NCBI GenBank assembly: GCA_963817025.1
Contig: CAWFML010000004.1
Coordinates: forward strand, 1,488,001 to 1,552,000
DNA length: 64,000 bases
Source: JACMLC01 sp963817025
GTDB taxonomy: Bacteria > Acidobacteriota > Blastocatellia > Pyrinomonadales > Pyrinomonadaceae
Reading direction: 5' to 3'
Shown piece after piece: positions 26,406-35,410 of this stretch. Position numbers and translations under genes: made by a program. The notes under the pieces were generated by a model that was given only the letters and a program-made list of their open reading frames with translations, searched no databases and had not been told where the DNA came from. Within the stretch, counting starts at the first letter, position 1. Each line of letters starts with the position of its first letter.

Positions 26406-26520
26406 ACAAGCGCGGGCTTAGAGCCTGCTCATGACAGCATGTTATACTGCCCTGACAATGGCCTCAAAGCGATTATAGGCCACATAAGAACAACGGTCAG
26501 TTTTATAGGAGATTCGTCGC

Positions 26521-28239
26521 GTGAGAAACAAGGTTTTATTTGCGCTCAGCTTGCTGCTCATCACAGCCTTAACGCTCCCCGCTTTTATTTACGGACAACG
26601 AAACAGTTCCAGTCAAACCGCCTCGTCTGAGAGCGCGGCCACGAATGGGCCAGCGTCCGGCAAACCTGCGCGCGAGCGCAAGGCTGCCAATGCGGAGAAC
26701 ATCGAGACTGCCGTCTCAGAGGCTCTGACGCTTATTCAGGACAAATATATTGACGGCAACAAGCTGGACTATAACGCCGTTTTCAAATCTTCCATCACTG
26801 GCATGCTGCGCTCCTTAGACCCGCACTCGAACTATTTCGACCGCGCGGAGTTTGACGAGTTTCGCACAGACCAGCGTTCGGAGTATTACGGCATCGGCGC
26901 GACCATCGGCGACTTGCGCGAGGGCGATAAGGTCAACACATACATTCGCGCGACCTTTGATAATGCTCCGGCGCATCGCGCGGGGCTGCGCTATGGCGAC
27001 CGCATCGTGGAAGTGGACGGCAAGGACATGCGCGGCAAGCCTTTCTTTGAAGTCCGCACGAACCTGCGCGGCCCGCGCGGCTCAACCGTCAAGGTGACTG
27101 TCGAGCGCGCCGCCACGCGCAAGACGGAAACGGTCGAGATTACGCGCGACGCCGTGCCGCAGCCTTCGATTCCCGAAGCCTACATGATTCGCCCCGGCGT
27201 CGGTTATGTGGCGATGACCGGAGGCTTTAACCTGACGACCGCAGACGAGTTTACAGCCGCTCTCGAAAGCCTGCATGCACAGGGCATGAAGCTCCTGGTG
27301 CTTGACCTGCGCGGCAACGGCGGCGGGCTTCTCAGTCAGGCAGTGCGCGTCGCCAATACTTTCCTGCAACGCGGGCAGTTGATTCTGACGCAGAAGGGCA
27401 GAGTCCGTGGCAGCACGCAGCCTTACTACGCGGATAACGAGCGACCGGATATGACGCCGCTCGTCGTGGTCGTCAATCGTCTCAGCGCGTCTGCTTCCGA
27501 GATCGTCGCGGGCGCTTTGCAAGACCATGACCGCGCGCTGATTGTCGGCGAGACGAGCTTTGGCAAAGGTCTGGTCCAGATTCCGTTCCCGCTCGAATAC
27601 GGCTCGGCTCTCTTGTTGACCATCGGCAAATACTACACGCCATCTGGCCGCCTGATTCAGCGCGACTACTCGAACGCCGGATTCTATGACTATTACACGC
27701 AGGGCGGAACCACACGCGACGCCAACCGCACGCCGCCCGCGCCCACCGGCCCCGAAAGCCGCACGGACACAGGACGCACGGTTTACGGCGGCGGCGGCAT
27801 CTCGCCGGACGAGACTGTCGGCGCGCGTCTCATCTCGCCTTTTCAACAGAAGGTGACAGACCCTGTCTTCGCTTTCGCGCTCGAACTCATAGCGGGCCGC
27901 ATACAGGGCTTCGATGCTTACAAAGTGCAGCGTCCGATCAAGTTTGAGCACGATCTGGGAGCGACAGATTTTCCGATGTCGGATGCGCTCTTCAAAGCTT
28001 TCAAAGATTTCGTGGCCTCAAAGCCCGTCTACAAAGTCACGCCCGCGCAACTGGACAAAGAACGCTCATACGTCGAGCGTCAACTTCGTTATGAAGTAGT
28101 GACTGCGGCCTACGGCTCTGTGACCGCGTTTCAGGTCTTCAACGCGGATGACCCGCAGATTGTAAAAGCCATAGACCTCTTGCCGCGCGCACGCGAATTG
28201 GCCCAGACGGCGCAGAGCAAACGCAACCCTTCGGAATAG
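26521..28239 (+). CDS. C-terminal processing peptidase (S41, CtpA/Prc-like)
   Basis: The protein has 572 residues from a GTG start preceded by TAGGAG. It has a signal peptide (1-25) and an N-terminal helical cap ('LDPHSNYFDRAEFDEFRTDQ'). A PDZ domain (about 120-210: 'YYGIGATIGDL', 'HRAGLRYGDRIVEVDGKDM') is followed by the S41 core with 'LDLRGNGGGLLSQAV', the catalytic Ser in 'SASASEIVAGALQDHDRALI' and Lys in 'GETSFGKGLVQ'. Family members trim exported proteins from the C-terminus in the periplasm. The catalytic dyad is complete. The gene ends at TAG just before a palindrome shared with the convergent TPR gene. Confidence 0.93.
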   Translation: MRNKVLFALSLLLITALTLPAFIYGQRNSSSQTASSESAATNGPASGKPARERKAANAENIETAVSEALTLIQDKYIDGNKLDYNAVFKSSITGMLRSLDPHSNYFDRAEFDEFRTDQRSEYYGIGATIGDLREGDKVNTYIRATFDNAPAHRAGLRYGDRIVEVDGKDMRGKPFFEVRTNLRGPRGSTVKVTVERAATRKTETVEITRDAVPQPSIPEAYMIRPGVGYVAMTGGFNLTTADEFTAALESLHAQGMKLLVLDLRGNGGGLLSQAVRVANTFLQRGQLILTQKGRVRGSTQPYYADNERPDMTPLVVVVNRLSASASEIVAGALQDHDRALIVGETSFGKGLVQIPFPLEYGSALLLTIGKYYTPSGRLIQRDYSNAGFYDYYTQGGTTRDANRTPPAPTGPESRTDTGRTVYGGGGISPDETVGARLISPFQQKVTDPVFAFALELIAGRIQGFDAYKVQRPIKFEHDLGATDFPMSDALFKAFKDFVASKPVYKVTPAQLDKERSYVERQLRYEVVTAAYGSVTAFQVFNADDPQIVKAIDLLPRARELAQTAQSKRNPSE

Positions 28240-28242
28240 GAA

Positions 28243-28342
28243 GGCAAAAGTAAAAAGGTAAAAGGCAAAAGGGAAGAAGGCTTGAATGCTTCTTCCCTTT
28301 TGCCTTTTACCTTTCCCTTTTTACTTTTACCTTTTGCCTTTT
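28243..28342. repeat. Palindrome 'ggcaaaagtaaaaaggtaaaag' family between convergent genes
   Basis: The arms 28243-28281 and 28290-28342 consist of the words ggcaaaag, gtaaaaag and ggtaaaag and their complements, around a centre cttgaatgc. It fills the whole space between the S41 stop (TAG at 28237-28239) and the TPR-protein stop (28346-28348), consistent with a shared bidirectional transcript end. Confidence 0.85.
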
Positions 28343-28345
28343 TGT

Positions 28346-29302
28346 CTATTGCTTCCTGATATATGTTCCGTCGAAAGCGATTGTCCAGACTTTGCCGCCG
28401 TCTGTTGATTGCTCCCAGAGTTGGCGGACGCGTGTGGGAGAGAGATTGAAGAAGGTCAGGCGATGCAGGGTCTTTGTGTTCTGCGCCACACTCTCTGCCG
28501 TGTAGAGCATCTTGCCGTCTTTATATTCTCCCAGCAGTTCCAGCGTGCCGCCGACGGCATCCACCCATGTCTGCTGCCATTTCCCTTTCTGCGCGTTATA
28601 AAAATTGAAGCTCTTGCCATCGCTGCCGCCCGCGCCGCTCCAGTTTTCAAAGACCACGCAATCGCCGAGGATTAATTGCACGCTGCTCGTCCCGGCACGC
28701 TGTCCCTGCGGGTTCTCGACGTTCCATTCGCCGACCCAAAAATCAAACTGCCGGTTCAAAGGCTGCACACTGCACGGCTTGGCATTGGCCTGTGCTCTGG
28801 CAACTAACTCTTTGAAGCGAGCTTCATCCCTCAGGCTCGCAAGGTCTGCGTCCGTGCTCATCCCCTGCGGCTGATTGAACCCCGCCTGCACGGACTTTTC
28901 GAGCCACTCAAGCGCCTGCGCTTTATCATTCAAACGCGCATAGCCGCACGCGAGGTTGAACATCGTCGTCGCGTTTGCGCCAAGCTCATTGGAGCGTTTG
29001 AGAGCTTCGACGGCCCTTTCATATTTGCCGAGCGAAAGCAGAGCCGCGCCGAGGCGGCCCCACGCTCCTGCATTCGCGGCTTCCAGTTTTGTGATCGCTT
29101 CGTAGGCTTTCACAGCATTGGCCCACTCCTGCCGCTGGTAAAAACCGTTGGCTTCGGTTTTCATCTCAGGCGTGGCGGCTTGAGCCTGCGCGGGCTGTGC
29201 AACTCCCTGCTGCCGTGGCTGCTGCGCCGTGGCTGCCTGTTGCATGACAATGATGCTCAAGAGGATGTTGATGACGATAATAGCGGGACGCGGATTCTTC
29301 AT
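28346..29302 (-). CDS. Exported TPR protein with C-terminal DUF1579-like domain
   Basis: The protein has 318 residues; GGAGG precedes the ATG. A signal segment (about 8-28) is followed by a Gln/Ala/Pro linker. Three TPR units (about 45-170) show 'AEANAGAWGRLGAALLSLG' style A-G-x-W and 'TTMFNLACGYARLNDKAQAL'. A beta-rich domain (about 185-318) starts 'RQFDFWVGEWNVENPQGQ' and resembles the DUF1579/lipocalin-like 'FD.W.GeW.V' family. It is likely periplasmic; the function is unknown. The small gene at 29343-29645 precedes it on the same strand by 40 bp. Confidence 0.78.
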   Translation of the reverse strand: MKNPRPAIIVINILLSIIVMQQAATAQQPRQQGVAQPAQAQAATPEMKTEANGFYQRQEWANAVKAYEAITKLEAANAGAWGRLGAALLSLGKYERAVEALKRSNELGANATTMFNLACGYARLNDKAQALEWLEKSVQAGFNQPQGMSTDADLASLRDEARFKELVARAQANAKPCSVQPLNRQFDFWVGEWNVENPQGQRAGTSSVQLILGDCVVFENWSGAGGSDGKSFNFYNAQKGKWQQTWVDAVGGTLELLGEYKDGKMLYTAESVAQNTKTLHRLTFFNLSPTRVRQLWEQSTDGGKVWTIAFDGTYIRKQ

Positions 29303-29342
29303 GATTAAGAGCCTCCATCAAGCGCGAGCTTGTATGCGTCGG

Positions 29343-29645
29343 CTAAATTTCCGCCGACAGTTTTTCAGACAACTCTGCGAGGTAAACTTTCGGGTCAAAG
29401 ACGTGCGTGGTGCGCTCTCGCAAGATTTCCAGAATCGCGTCGCCGTACGGGTCTGGGCTGAGATGGTCGTCAACGCCTTGTTGCTCTTCTACAGAGACGC
29501 TCAGCAAAGCCACCAGACTGCCAAGCAACATCCACAACAGAGCTTCTCTATGAGAAACGTTTGGCAGCAGCCTGTATATCTCTTCGCGGTCTCTGTAAAC
29601 ATCATCACAGAGCCGCTTGAACTCCTGCTCGGAAATCGTATCCAT
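29343..29645 (-). CDS. Hypothetical 100-residue protein
   Basis: A small protein rich in charged residues ('EQEFKRLCDDVYRDREEIYRL') has one moderately hydrophobic helix ('LLWMLLGSLVALLSVSV') and an acidic C-terminal half ('DPYGDAILEILRERTTHVFD'). No signal peptide is apparent. I do not recognise the family. Codon use fits its neighbours, and its position close upstream of the TPR gene supports it as a real gene of the same transcript. Confidence 0.6.
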   Translation of the reverse strand: MDTISEQEFKRLCDDVYRDREEIYRLLPNVSHREALLWMLLGSLVALLSVSVEEQQGVDDHLSPDPYGDAILEILRERTTHVFDPKVYLAELSEKLSAEI

Positions 29646-29777
29646 CTTTACGTTTTGAAAGCGCGGTCAGACATTCGCTTTGTATGATTTGAGAGAGCCT
29701 GAGTTGTCTGACATGGGATGATTTTTTTTAGTTGCCGAATCTAATCCGAGAGGTCGGAAGTAATCCGATTTTTTGTA

Positions 29778-29898
29778 ATTTGTGCTTTGTATTTTGCGCT
29801 TTGTGCTTTGCATGTGGCATCCGAAATCGAGTCGTAACCTCTAAGTTGAATCGCGCGCAAAGAACAAATTACAAAGAACAAAGTACAAATTTCAAATC
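29778..29898. repeat. Palindrome 'aatttgtactttgttctttg' family
   Basis: The left arm 29778-29813 (aatttgtgctttgtattttg, cgctttgtgc) pairs with the right arm 29853-29898 (cgcaaagaacaaattacaaag, aacaaagtacaaatt). The TGA of the GNAT gene (29894-29892, minus strand) lies in the outer edge of the right arm. The interval 29646-29777 shows nothing else. Confidence 0.75.
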
Positions 29899-30374
29899 AC
29901 CTCTTCATACATCAAATAATGCGTCTCCGTCATGCCAAGCTGTTGATACGTGCGTTGCGCGATGCCGTTCTCTTTCTCGACGTAGAGACGAAAGCCGCGC
30001 ACGCCCTGTTGCTTTGCCGCCAACTCTTTGACGAATTCGTAGAGCCTGCGATAGATGCCGCGCCTGCGCGCCTGCGGCACGATATAGACGCTCTGTATCC
30101 ACCAGAAGAGGCCATCGCGCCAATCGCTCCACTCGTATGTCACCATCAAAGAGCCTATCACTTCAAGCTCTTGATTCGCGCCGGAAGATTCCGCGACCAC
30201 ATAAAAACCGTATCGCTCTTGCTCCAGCAGATTCCTGACGCCTGACGCGAGCACATGCCCGTCCAACTCTTTCCCTTCAGTCTCGCGCGCCATCGCCTGA
30301 TTGAATTGGACAAGCGCGCTCAAGTCTCTCTCGCCCGCGCGCCGGATATTGATTTCCTGATTCATCATTTTCAT
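29892..30374 (-). CDS. GNAT-family N-acetyltransferase
   Basis: This 160-residue acetyl-CoA-dependent acyltransferase shows the GNAT order: 'INIRRAGERDLSALVQFNQ' (strand 1, helix 1), 'VIGSLMVTYEW' (strand 4), 'WWIQSVYIVPQARRRGIYRRL' (motif A with Q/R-x-x-G/A pyrophosphate loop) and 'GVRGFRLYVEKENGIAQRTYQQLGM' (motif B). The acceptor is unknown. It lies just downstream of the PhyH gene (17 bp), probably co-transcribed. Confidence 0.9.
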   Translation of the reverse strand: MKMMNQEINIRRAGERDLSALVQFNQAMARETEGKELDGHVLASGVRNLLEQERYGFYVVAESSGANQELEVIGSLMVTYEWSDWRDGLFWWIQSVYIVPQARRRGIYRRLYEFVKELAAKQQGVRGFRLYVEKENGIAQRTYQQLGMTETHYLMYEEVI

Positions 30375-30391
30375 TTTTCACTCAACTGATT

Positions 30392-31237
30392 TCAGAACCC
30401 GCGCGCGGGTAAATCAGAGCTTCTTTGCAGCCAGTTTTCCGCAGGATAAAGACACTGGCCGTCAATCACATGCAGCGTATAGGCATGACGCGAGCGTGGG
30501 CTGAGGTTGGCGCGGCTCAGGTGCGGCAGGCATCCGTCGAGAACTATCAATGTTCCCTTTTCCACTTCGAGCGGGACTAGATTGTCCAACGACCACGGAG
30601 TTTCATCCAGCACCTCGAAGCGCGTCCCGCCGCCCTCAGCGCGAACAAAGCGCGATTTGAGACCATCTTTATGTCCTCCGCGAATGGCCCACAGGCAGCC
30701 GTTCTCCATCGTCGCATCTTCGAGCGCGAACCAGAGGCCGGTGACGCTCTGCGGCTCTGTGTACAGAAAAGTGCTGTCCTGATGACAGGTCACTTCGCCG
30801 CCGATTTCCGGCTGTTTGAAGATATACATTGACTGGATAAGCAGCGGCTCTTTGACGCAGAGGTCTGCTACCAACTGGGCCAGTTCCGGCCCGCGAGAGA
30901 AGCTGTCAAAGAGCGTGTCGAGGTCATGCAGCGCATGGCCGATCTTGTTAATCGAACGCTCTTTGCTCTGTCGCAGGTCGCCGTGCTCATCAAACGCATC
31001 CTCTTCAAAAAAGAAACGTATCCGGTCGCCGGAGGTCAGAAAATAATCATCGCTCGTCCGCGTCTGCTCGTGCGTCGAAAAGATTGAGACGACGCCCTGC
31101 GCGTCAAAGCTTCGCACCAGTTCTTCGGCGCGCTCGCGCAGTGCGTCACAATCCGCCGCGCTGACGAAATTATTGAGCACGAGAAAGCCGTCGCGTTCGT
31201 AGTCGGCCAGTTGTTGAGAGGTCAGTATTGATTCCAT
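30392..31237 (-). CDS. Phytanoyl-CoA dioxygenase-family (PhyH) Fe(II)/2-oxoglutarate oxygenase
   Basis: The protein has 281 residues from the ATG at 31237; the upstream open frame only reads the neighbouring palindrome. The double-stranded beta-helix ligands are visible: the H-x-D in 'EVTCHQDSTFLY' and a distal His in 'DGCLPHLSRANLSPRSRHAYTLH', whose Arg would bind 2-oxoglutarate. The opening 'YERDGFLVLNNFVSAADCDAL' is typical. Family members hydroxylate fatty-acyl or other small molecules; the substrate is not predictable here. It probably forms an operon with the GNAT downstream. Confidence 0.9.
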   Translation of the reverse strand: MESILTSQQLADYERDGFLVLNNFVSAADCDALRERAEELVRSFDAQGVVSIFSTHEQTRTSDDYFLTSGDRIRFFFEEDAFDEHGDLRQSKERSINKIGHALHDLDTLFDSFSRGPELAQLVADLCVKEPLLIQSMYIFKQPEIGGEVTCHQDSTFLYTEPQSVTGLWFALEDATMENGCLWAIRGGHKDGLKSRFVRAEGGGTRFEVLDETPWSLDNLVPLEVEKGTLIVLDGCLPHLSRANLSPRSRHAYTLHVIDGQCLYPAENWLQRSSDLPARGF

Positions 31238-31261
31238 ATCTTCAGATGATAAGAAACAAAT

Positions 31262-31358
31262 AGTTTCGCGCAAAGGCGCAAAGAAATGCAAAATTAAAAA
31301 TGTAAAATGCAAAAATCAGAACCGTCTTGCATTTTACATTTTTAATTTTGCATTTGAT
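31262..31358. repeat. Palindrome 'gcaaaattaaaaatgtaaaatg' family next to half a 'cgcaaag' element
   Basis: 'tttcgcgcaaaggcgcaaag' at 31263-31283 is a single arm of the cgcaaag family with no partner. It is fused to a complete palindrome of the AT-rich family (31285-31315 against 31327-31356). This looks like an insertion that replaced or deleted the second arm. Confidence 0.8.
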
Positions 31359-32564
31359 TTACCCCTTGCCTCCAGCCAATCTCGCAGAAGCGGGCGATTG
31401 CCTGAGCCTGTACATGGCCCACACGCCTATCGCTGGCCCAATCGCCAGAAACGCAAAGGCCCAACGCCATCCAACCCATTTTTCAAGCGGCGGAATCATG
31501 CGAATCGTCACCAGCGTCAGCAGAAATCCCAGACTCGTCTGCAAAGTCAGCGCAGTTCCGATGTACTCCGTGCGGCACAGCTCGCTGACGGCAGCAGAAA
31601 ACTGCGCGGAGTCTGCCACAATCGCAAAGCCCCAGATCAGACAGACCGCCAGCAGCAAAACCGGATGGCCGCCATAGAGCAACCCGACTGTGAGCGCGCA
31701 TGTCCCGCTCATCAAGAGCGAAGCAATCGTCAGCGTCGTGCGGCCCAAACGGTCTGCCAGTTTTCCTGCGACCAGACTTCCGAGCGCGCCACTTGCGATG
31801 ATGGCAAAGGCCGCCGCGCTGGCCCACACTTCTCCGACGCCGGTTATTTTAAAACTCGCCAGCAGGAAAAGCGGAATCCAAGCCCACATCGCATATAGCT
31901 CCCACATGTGGCCCAGATAACCCAGATTCGCCAGCGCCAGCTCGCGCTTCCTGACAATCTCTCCGACATATTTCCAGTTAAAGCGCGGAGACGAAGAAGC
32001 GTATGGCCCTTCGTTGATAAAGAATGCGGCCACCAAGCCGCCGCTGGCTGCGAGCGCGGCAGCCAGATACAAGACAGGCTTCCAATCTCCGACGCCGCCG
32101 AAAACATTGAGCAGGTGCGGCGACGCAGAACCCAACGTCACCGCGCCGACCAGAAGACCGATGCCAAGCCCTCTATCTTCTTTGGTCCACGTCGCCATAA
32201 TCTTCATCCCGACCGGATACACGCCCGCGAGAAACATGCCCGTCAGAAACCGTAGCGGCAGCGCAAGCCACAGTCCATCAGCCGCGAGCGGAATCAAGGC
32301 TGTCGCAAGGGCTGCTAACAGAGCTGAAGCCGTGAACAGGATTCTTGAAGAGACGCGGTCAGCCAGATTCAAAAGCGCAGACCCGAAAGCTCCGGCCACA
32401 AAACCTATCTGCACGGACATCGTCAGCCACGCGCGGCCAGAGTCGTTCAAATGCCATGCGCCGGTCAAAGCCGGAACAACCGCCGAAGCCGAAAACCACA
32501 CAGCCATGCCCAGAAGTTCGGCCAGCGCGAGCAAGAGAAGTGTGGGCCATTTCGATAGCTGCAT
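31359..32564 (-). CDS. MFS transporter
   Basis: The protein has 401 residues from the ATG at 32564, preceded by GAGAGAG. About twelve membrane helices are present. The loop motif between helices 2 and 3 is degenerate ('SALLNLADRVSSRIL'). 'GKLADRLGRTTLTIASLLM' is the matching loop between helices 8 and 9, so the symporter architecture is intact. Drug, sugar or cyanate-type (CynX) export or uptake cannot be distinguished. It is transcribed divergently from the aconitase-family gene. It stops at TAA directly before the AT-rich palindrome. Confidence 0.87.
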   Translation of the reverse strand: MQLSKWPTLLLLALAELLGMAVWFSASAVVPALTGAWHLNDSGRAWLTMSVQIGFVAGAFGSALLNLADRVSSRILFTASALLAALATALIPLAADGLWLALPLRFLTGMFLAGVYPVGMKIMATWTKEDRGLGIGLLVGAVTLGSASPHLLNVFGGVGDWKPVLYLAAALAASGGLVAAFFINEGPYASSSPRFNWKYVGEIVRKRELALANLGYLGHMWELYAMWAWIPLFLLASFKITGVGEVWASAAAFAIIASGALGSLVAGKLADRLGRTTLTIASLLMSGTCALTVGLLYGGHPVLLLAVCLIWGFAIVADSAQFSAAVSELCRTEYIGTALTLQTSLGFLLTLVTIRMIPPLEKWVGWRWAFAFLAIGPAIGVWAMYRLRQSPASARLAGGKG

Positions 32565-32587
32565 GATTTGACTCTCTCTAAAATTCG

Positions 32588-32706
32588 AACAGGGATGGAC
32601 AGGATGGAAAGATTTGAGCATTGATTCATTTGCTCAATGAGTCAATGACTAAATGAGTCAATGATTCATTCCTTCTGAGCCTGTTCATCCCGTTCATCCC
32701 TGTTAA
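32588..32706. repeat. Nested palindrome: 'aacagggatggacaggatg' outside, 'gagtcaatgattcatt' inside
   Basis: The outer arms are 32590-32609 and 32685-32705 (catcccgttcatccctgtt). The inner part 32618-32668 is a self-complementary array of tgattcatt, ctcaatgagtcaatga and aaatgagtcaatg. The same inner words recur at 39326-39385. It sits between divergent genes. Confidence 0.8.
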
Positions 32707-32717
32707 TTCTTCTCTGC

Positions 32718-32748
32718 TTGGGACATTTACGCCGCTTCAGTTTATAAT
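32718..32748 (+). promoter_or_regulatory. Possible promoter of the aconitase-family operon
   Basis: TATAAT lies at 32743-32748 with a weak TTGGGA at 32718-32723 (19 bp spacer), 47 bp before the start codon and AAAGGA ribosome site. The -10 box is perfect; the -35 is doubtful. Confidence 0.4.
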
Positions 32749-32794
32749 TGTTCTTTTCCACGAGCCATCAAATTTACATGCTAAAGGAATAAAC

Positions 32795-34789
32795 ATGACT
32801 GTAGAGAAGATTGCGAAGCGTCCCGACACGATTAGATTCAACGGGCGCATACTTTTTTTGACTGACGACACGTCTCTCATACGCCGCCAGTTAGAGGGCA
32901 AAGAGGATTTATCTAATCCCAAGCCCTTGATGAATAACATCTCGACGGATGAGATCACGCCCGGCTGGGTCTGCTTTTATTACGACGAGACACTCGGCCA
33001 GTATGTTTATGTCGGCATGCGCGAAGGCGCAGTCAAGAAGGATGAAGTCAAGAACGGCGACTTCTCGGTAGTCGTCTCAGGTCTCTCGAAGGGCTGCGGC
33101 TCGTCGCGCGAGACCGCGCCGTATGCCGAAAAGTGGGCGGGCATAGAGCTTGTCATCGCGGAAACCATCGAAAAGATTTACGGGCAAAACTCGCAGAACA
33201 TAGGTCTTCTGACCTCTACCGATTTCGGCCTGATAGAGCGCATACGCAACGGCGAAGAGATTCCGCTCGAAGAATTCACGCGCGGCCTCGACCCTATTTC
33301 AAAATCCATAGTCGAATATGGCGGCCTCTTTAATTACAACAAGGCGCGGCTCGCCGGAGAGATTGCGCCGCCCGCTCTCGAAACTAAAAAGCGTCCGATG
33401 AACATCGTCGAAAAAATCATCGCGCGTCATGCGTTTGTCAGAGCGGGCGAGATCGGCGTCGAAGCTGTCAAGCCGGGCGACGCGCTCTTTGCCGTCGCGG
33501 ATGTGCGCTTTTCGCATGAGTATGTGACGCCGATGGCTGCATCGCTGTTTACGCAATCTTTGGGGCCGGAGGCGCGCGTCACCGAAGCCGAATCGGTTTA
33601 TGCTTTCCGCGACCACCTGACTTTCTTAGGTCAGGTGATGTCAGAAGACAAACGCAAGCTGGGCCTCCTTGAACGCGCGGACGGACTCGCCGTCACGCAG
33701 GCCAGCTTTACGGAAGAGCAGGGCATACGCCTCTATGGCGAAAACCCTGAAGGCGGCTCGGAGGCGATCTGTCATAACGCTGTCGTCGAAGACATAGCTT
33801 TGCCCGGCCAGCTCGTCATCGGCACGGACTCGCATACCTGCATGGCAGGCGTGCTCGGCTGCTTTGCTTTCGGCGTCGGCTCAACCGACATGGCGAACGC
33901 CTGGTACACGAAAGACATACGCATACGCGTTCCCGAAACCGTGCGCTTCGTTTTGAAAGGCAGCAAGCGCGCGGATGTGACTGCCAAAGATGTGATGTTG
34001 TATATCCTCGCCACAGATTATATGAAGCAGGGCAAAGGCATCGGTCAGGTGCTTGAGTTCGCGGGCGAAGGTTTAAAGGAGATGTCGCTGGACGAGCGCG
34101 CGACCCTGACCAACATGGCCGTCGAAGCCGGAGGCACGACCGGCATCATAGAGCCGGATGAAGTCACGCTCGAATACGTGACGCGCATGCGCGGCCTTGA
34201 TGCGGAAGAAGTGCTGAAAGGTTTTCTCAAGAGCGACGAGGACGCAGAGTATGCAGCCGTCTTTGAAATCAATCTTGACGAGCTGCGCCCGATGGTAGCG
34301 ACGCCGGGCGACCCGCGCAACGGCATCAACATTGAAGAGATGCCGGAAGAAGTGAAGATTGACGCGGCCTATGGCGGCTCGTGCACGGGCGGCAAAATGG
34401 CAGACATGGACATGTACGCGGAAGTGCTCCGGCGCGCGGTCGGGCAGGGCAAGCGCGTCGCTCCCGGCGTGCATCTCTACCTGCAATTCGGCTCGCAGAA
34501 AATCAAGCAGTACGCACGCGAGCGCGGCTACATCGAAATCTTCGAGCGCGCGGGCGCGGAGCTGATCGACCCCAGTTGCGGCGCGTGCATCAACGCCGGG
34601 CCGGGCGCGTCCAAGTCGCCCGATACCGTGACCATCAGCGCGCAGAACCGAAACTTTCCCGGACGCAGCGGCCCCGGCAAAGTCTATCTCGCCTCGCCAT
34701 ATGTCGTCGCGGCCTCAGCCATCGCCGGACACATCGTCGCGCCGGAAGAATTTTTGAGAGAGCCGGAAGCAGAACTGGTCGGAGCTTAA
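32795..34789 (+). CDS. Aconitase/3-isopropylmalate dehydratase-family enzyme with N-terminal swivel domain
   Basis: The protein has 664 residues. Residues 1-200 are a LeuD/aconitase swivel domain (STDEITPGW, 'GLSKGCGSSRETAPYA'). Residues 205-664 are the LeuC-like [4Fe-4S] catalytic domains, with cysteines in 'VIGTDSHTCMAG' and 'DPSCGACINAGPGASK' and the 'GGSCTGGKMADMDMYAE' loop. The swivel-first order is that of AcnB, without AcnB's HEAT-like domain. The reaction is a stereospecific dehydration/hydration of a tricarboxylate or isopropylmalate. Which substrate cannot be decided by eye, and no leu genes are adjacent. CYTH and DUF488 genes follow closely on the same strand. Confidence 0.85.
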   Translation: MTVEKIAKRPDTIRFNGRILFLTDDTSLIRRQLEGKEDLSNPKPLMNNISTDEITPGWVCFYYDETLGQYVYVGMREGAVKKDEVKNGDFSVVVSGLSKGCGSSRETAPYAEKWAGIELVIAETIEKIYGQNSQNIGLLTSTDFGLIERIRNGEEIPLEEFTRGLDPISKSIVEYGGLFNYNKARLAGEIAPPALETKKRPMNIVEKIIARHAFVRAGEIGVEAVKPGDALFAVADVRFSHEYVTPMAASLFTQSLGPEARVTEAESVYAFRDHLTFLGQVMSEDKRKLGLLERADGLAVTQASFTEEQGIRLYGENPEGGSEAICHNAVVEDIALPGQLVIGTDSHTCMAGVLGCFAFGVGSTDMANAWYTKDIRIRVPETVRFVLKGSKRADVTAKDVMLYILATDYMKQGKGIGQVLEFAGEGLKEMSLDERATLTNMAVEAGGTTGIIEPDEVTLEYVTRMRGLDAEEVLKGFLKSDEDAEYAAVFEINLDELRPMVATPGDPRNGINIEEMPEEVKIDAAYGGSCTGGKMADMDMYAEVLRRAVGQGKRVAPGVHLYLQFGSQKIKQYARERGYIEIFERAGAELIDPSCGACINAGPGASKSPDTVTISAQNRNFPGRSGPGKVYLASPYVVAASAIAGHIVAPEEFLREPEAELVGA

Positions 34790-34811
34790 GGTTTGCAGCA
34801 CAGTTGAGCAA

Positions 34812-35405
34812 ATGGGCGCAGCGATTCCAAAAACTGAAAACACTCTCATCGTCACGGAGAGCAAGTATGCTTTGGTCGAGCGCGAGCGCAGGTTTCTCTT
34901 GCGCGAGTTGCCGGAAGGATTGACGCGCGCGAGCGAGCATGTGCAAATCTGGGACAACTACATCACGAACACGCGCCTGCGGCTGAGAAAGATTCGCCTG
35001 CCGCAGACGCGCCAGTGGATTACCAAGCTGACGCAAAAATATGCGCCCGCGCCTGAAGATTTTTCGCGGACGATGATTACCAACACGTATCTCTCTGCCG
35101 TCGAGTATGAAGTCCTCTCCGTCTTTGAAGGCAACGAGATTCGCAAGAATCGTTACAGCTACGAGCACGAGGGACGCAAATATTCGATAGACATTTTTAT
35201 GGGCGCGCTCTGGGGCTTGATTCTCGCCGAGACGAGCTTTGAGACGGACGAAGAGATGGATAATTTCCCGCTGCCGTCTTTCGCCTTTATGGATGTCACC
35301 AATGACTTGATGTTCACGGGCGCGAGCCTTGTGGATCAGACGGCGGAAGAGATTCGCGCGCGGCTCAACCCGGCGGCGGAAGAGAAAGATTACGCCTCGC
35401 AATAG
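34812..35405 (+). CDS. CYTH-domain protein (class IV adenylate cyclase/triphosphatase-like)
   Basis: The protein has 197 residues. The opening 'YALVERERRFLLRELP' corresponds to the E-x-E-x-K strand of CYTH tunnels, here with RRF. Alternating charged strands follow ('NTRLRLRKIRLP', 'WITKLTQKYAP', 'EIRKNRYSYEHEGRKYSID') and the acidic closing strand 'LILAETSFETDEEM'. Members hydrolyse inorganic triphosphate or thiamine triphosphate, or make cAMP. Most isolated bacterial ones are triphosphatases. It is 22 bp after the aconitase-family gene and 5 bp before the DUF488 gene. Confidence 0.8.
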   Translation: MGAAIPKTENTLIVTESKYALVERERRFLLRELPEGLTRASEHVQIWDNYITNTRLRLRKIRLPQTRQWITKLTQKYAPAPEDFSRTMITNTYLSAVEYEVLSVFEGNEIRKNRYSYEHEGRKYSIDIFMGALWGLILAETSFETDEEMDNFPLPSFAFMDVTNDLMFTGASLVDQTAEEIRARLNPAAEEKDYASQ

Positions 35406-35410
35406 TTTCC

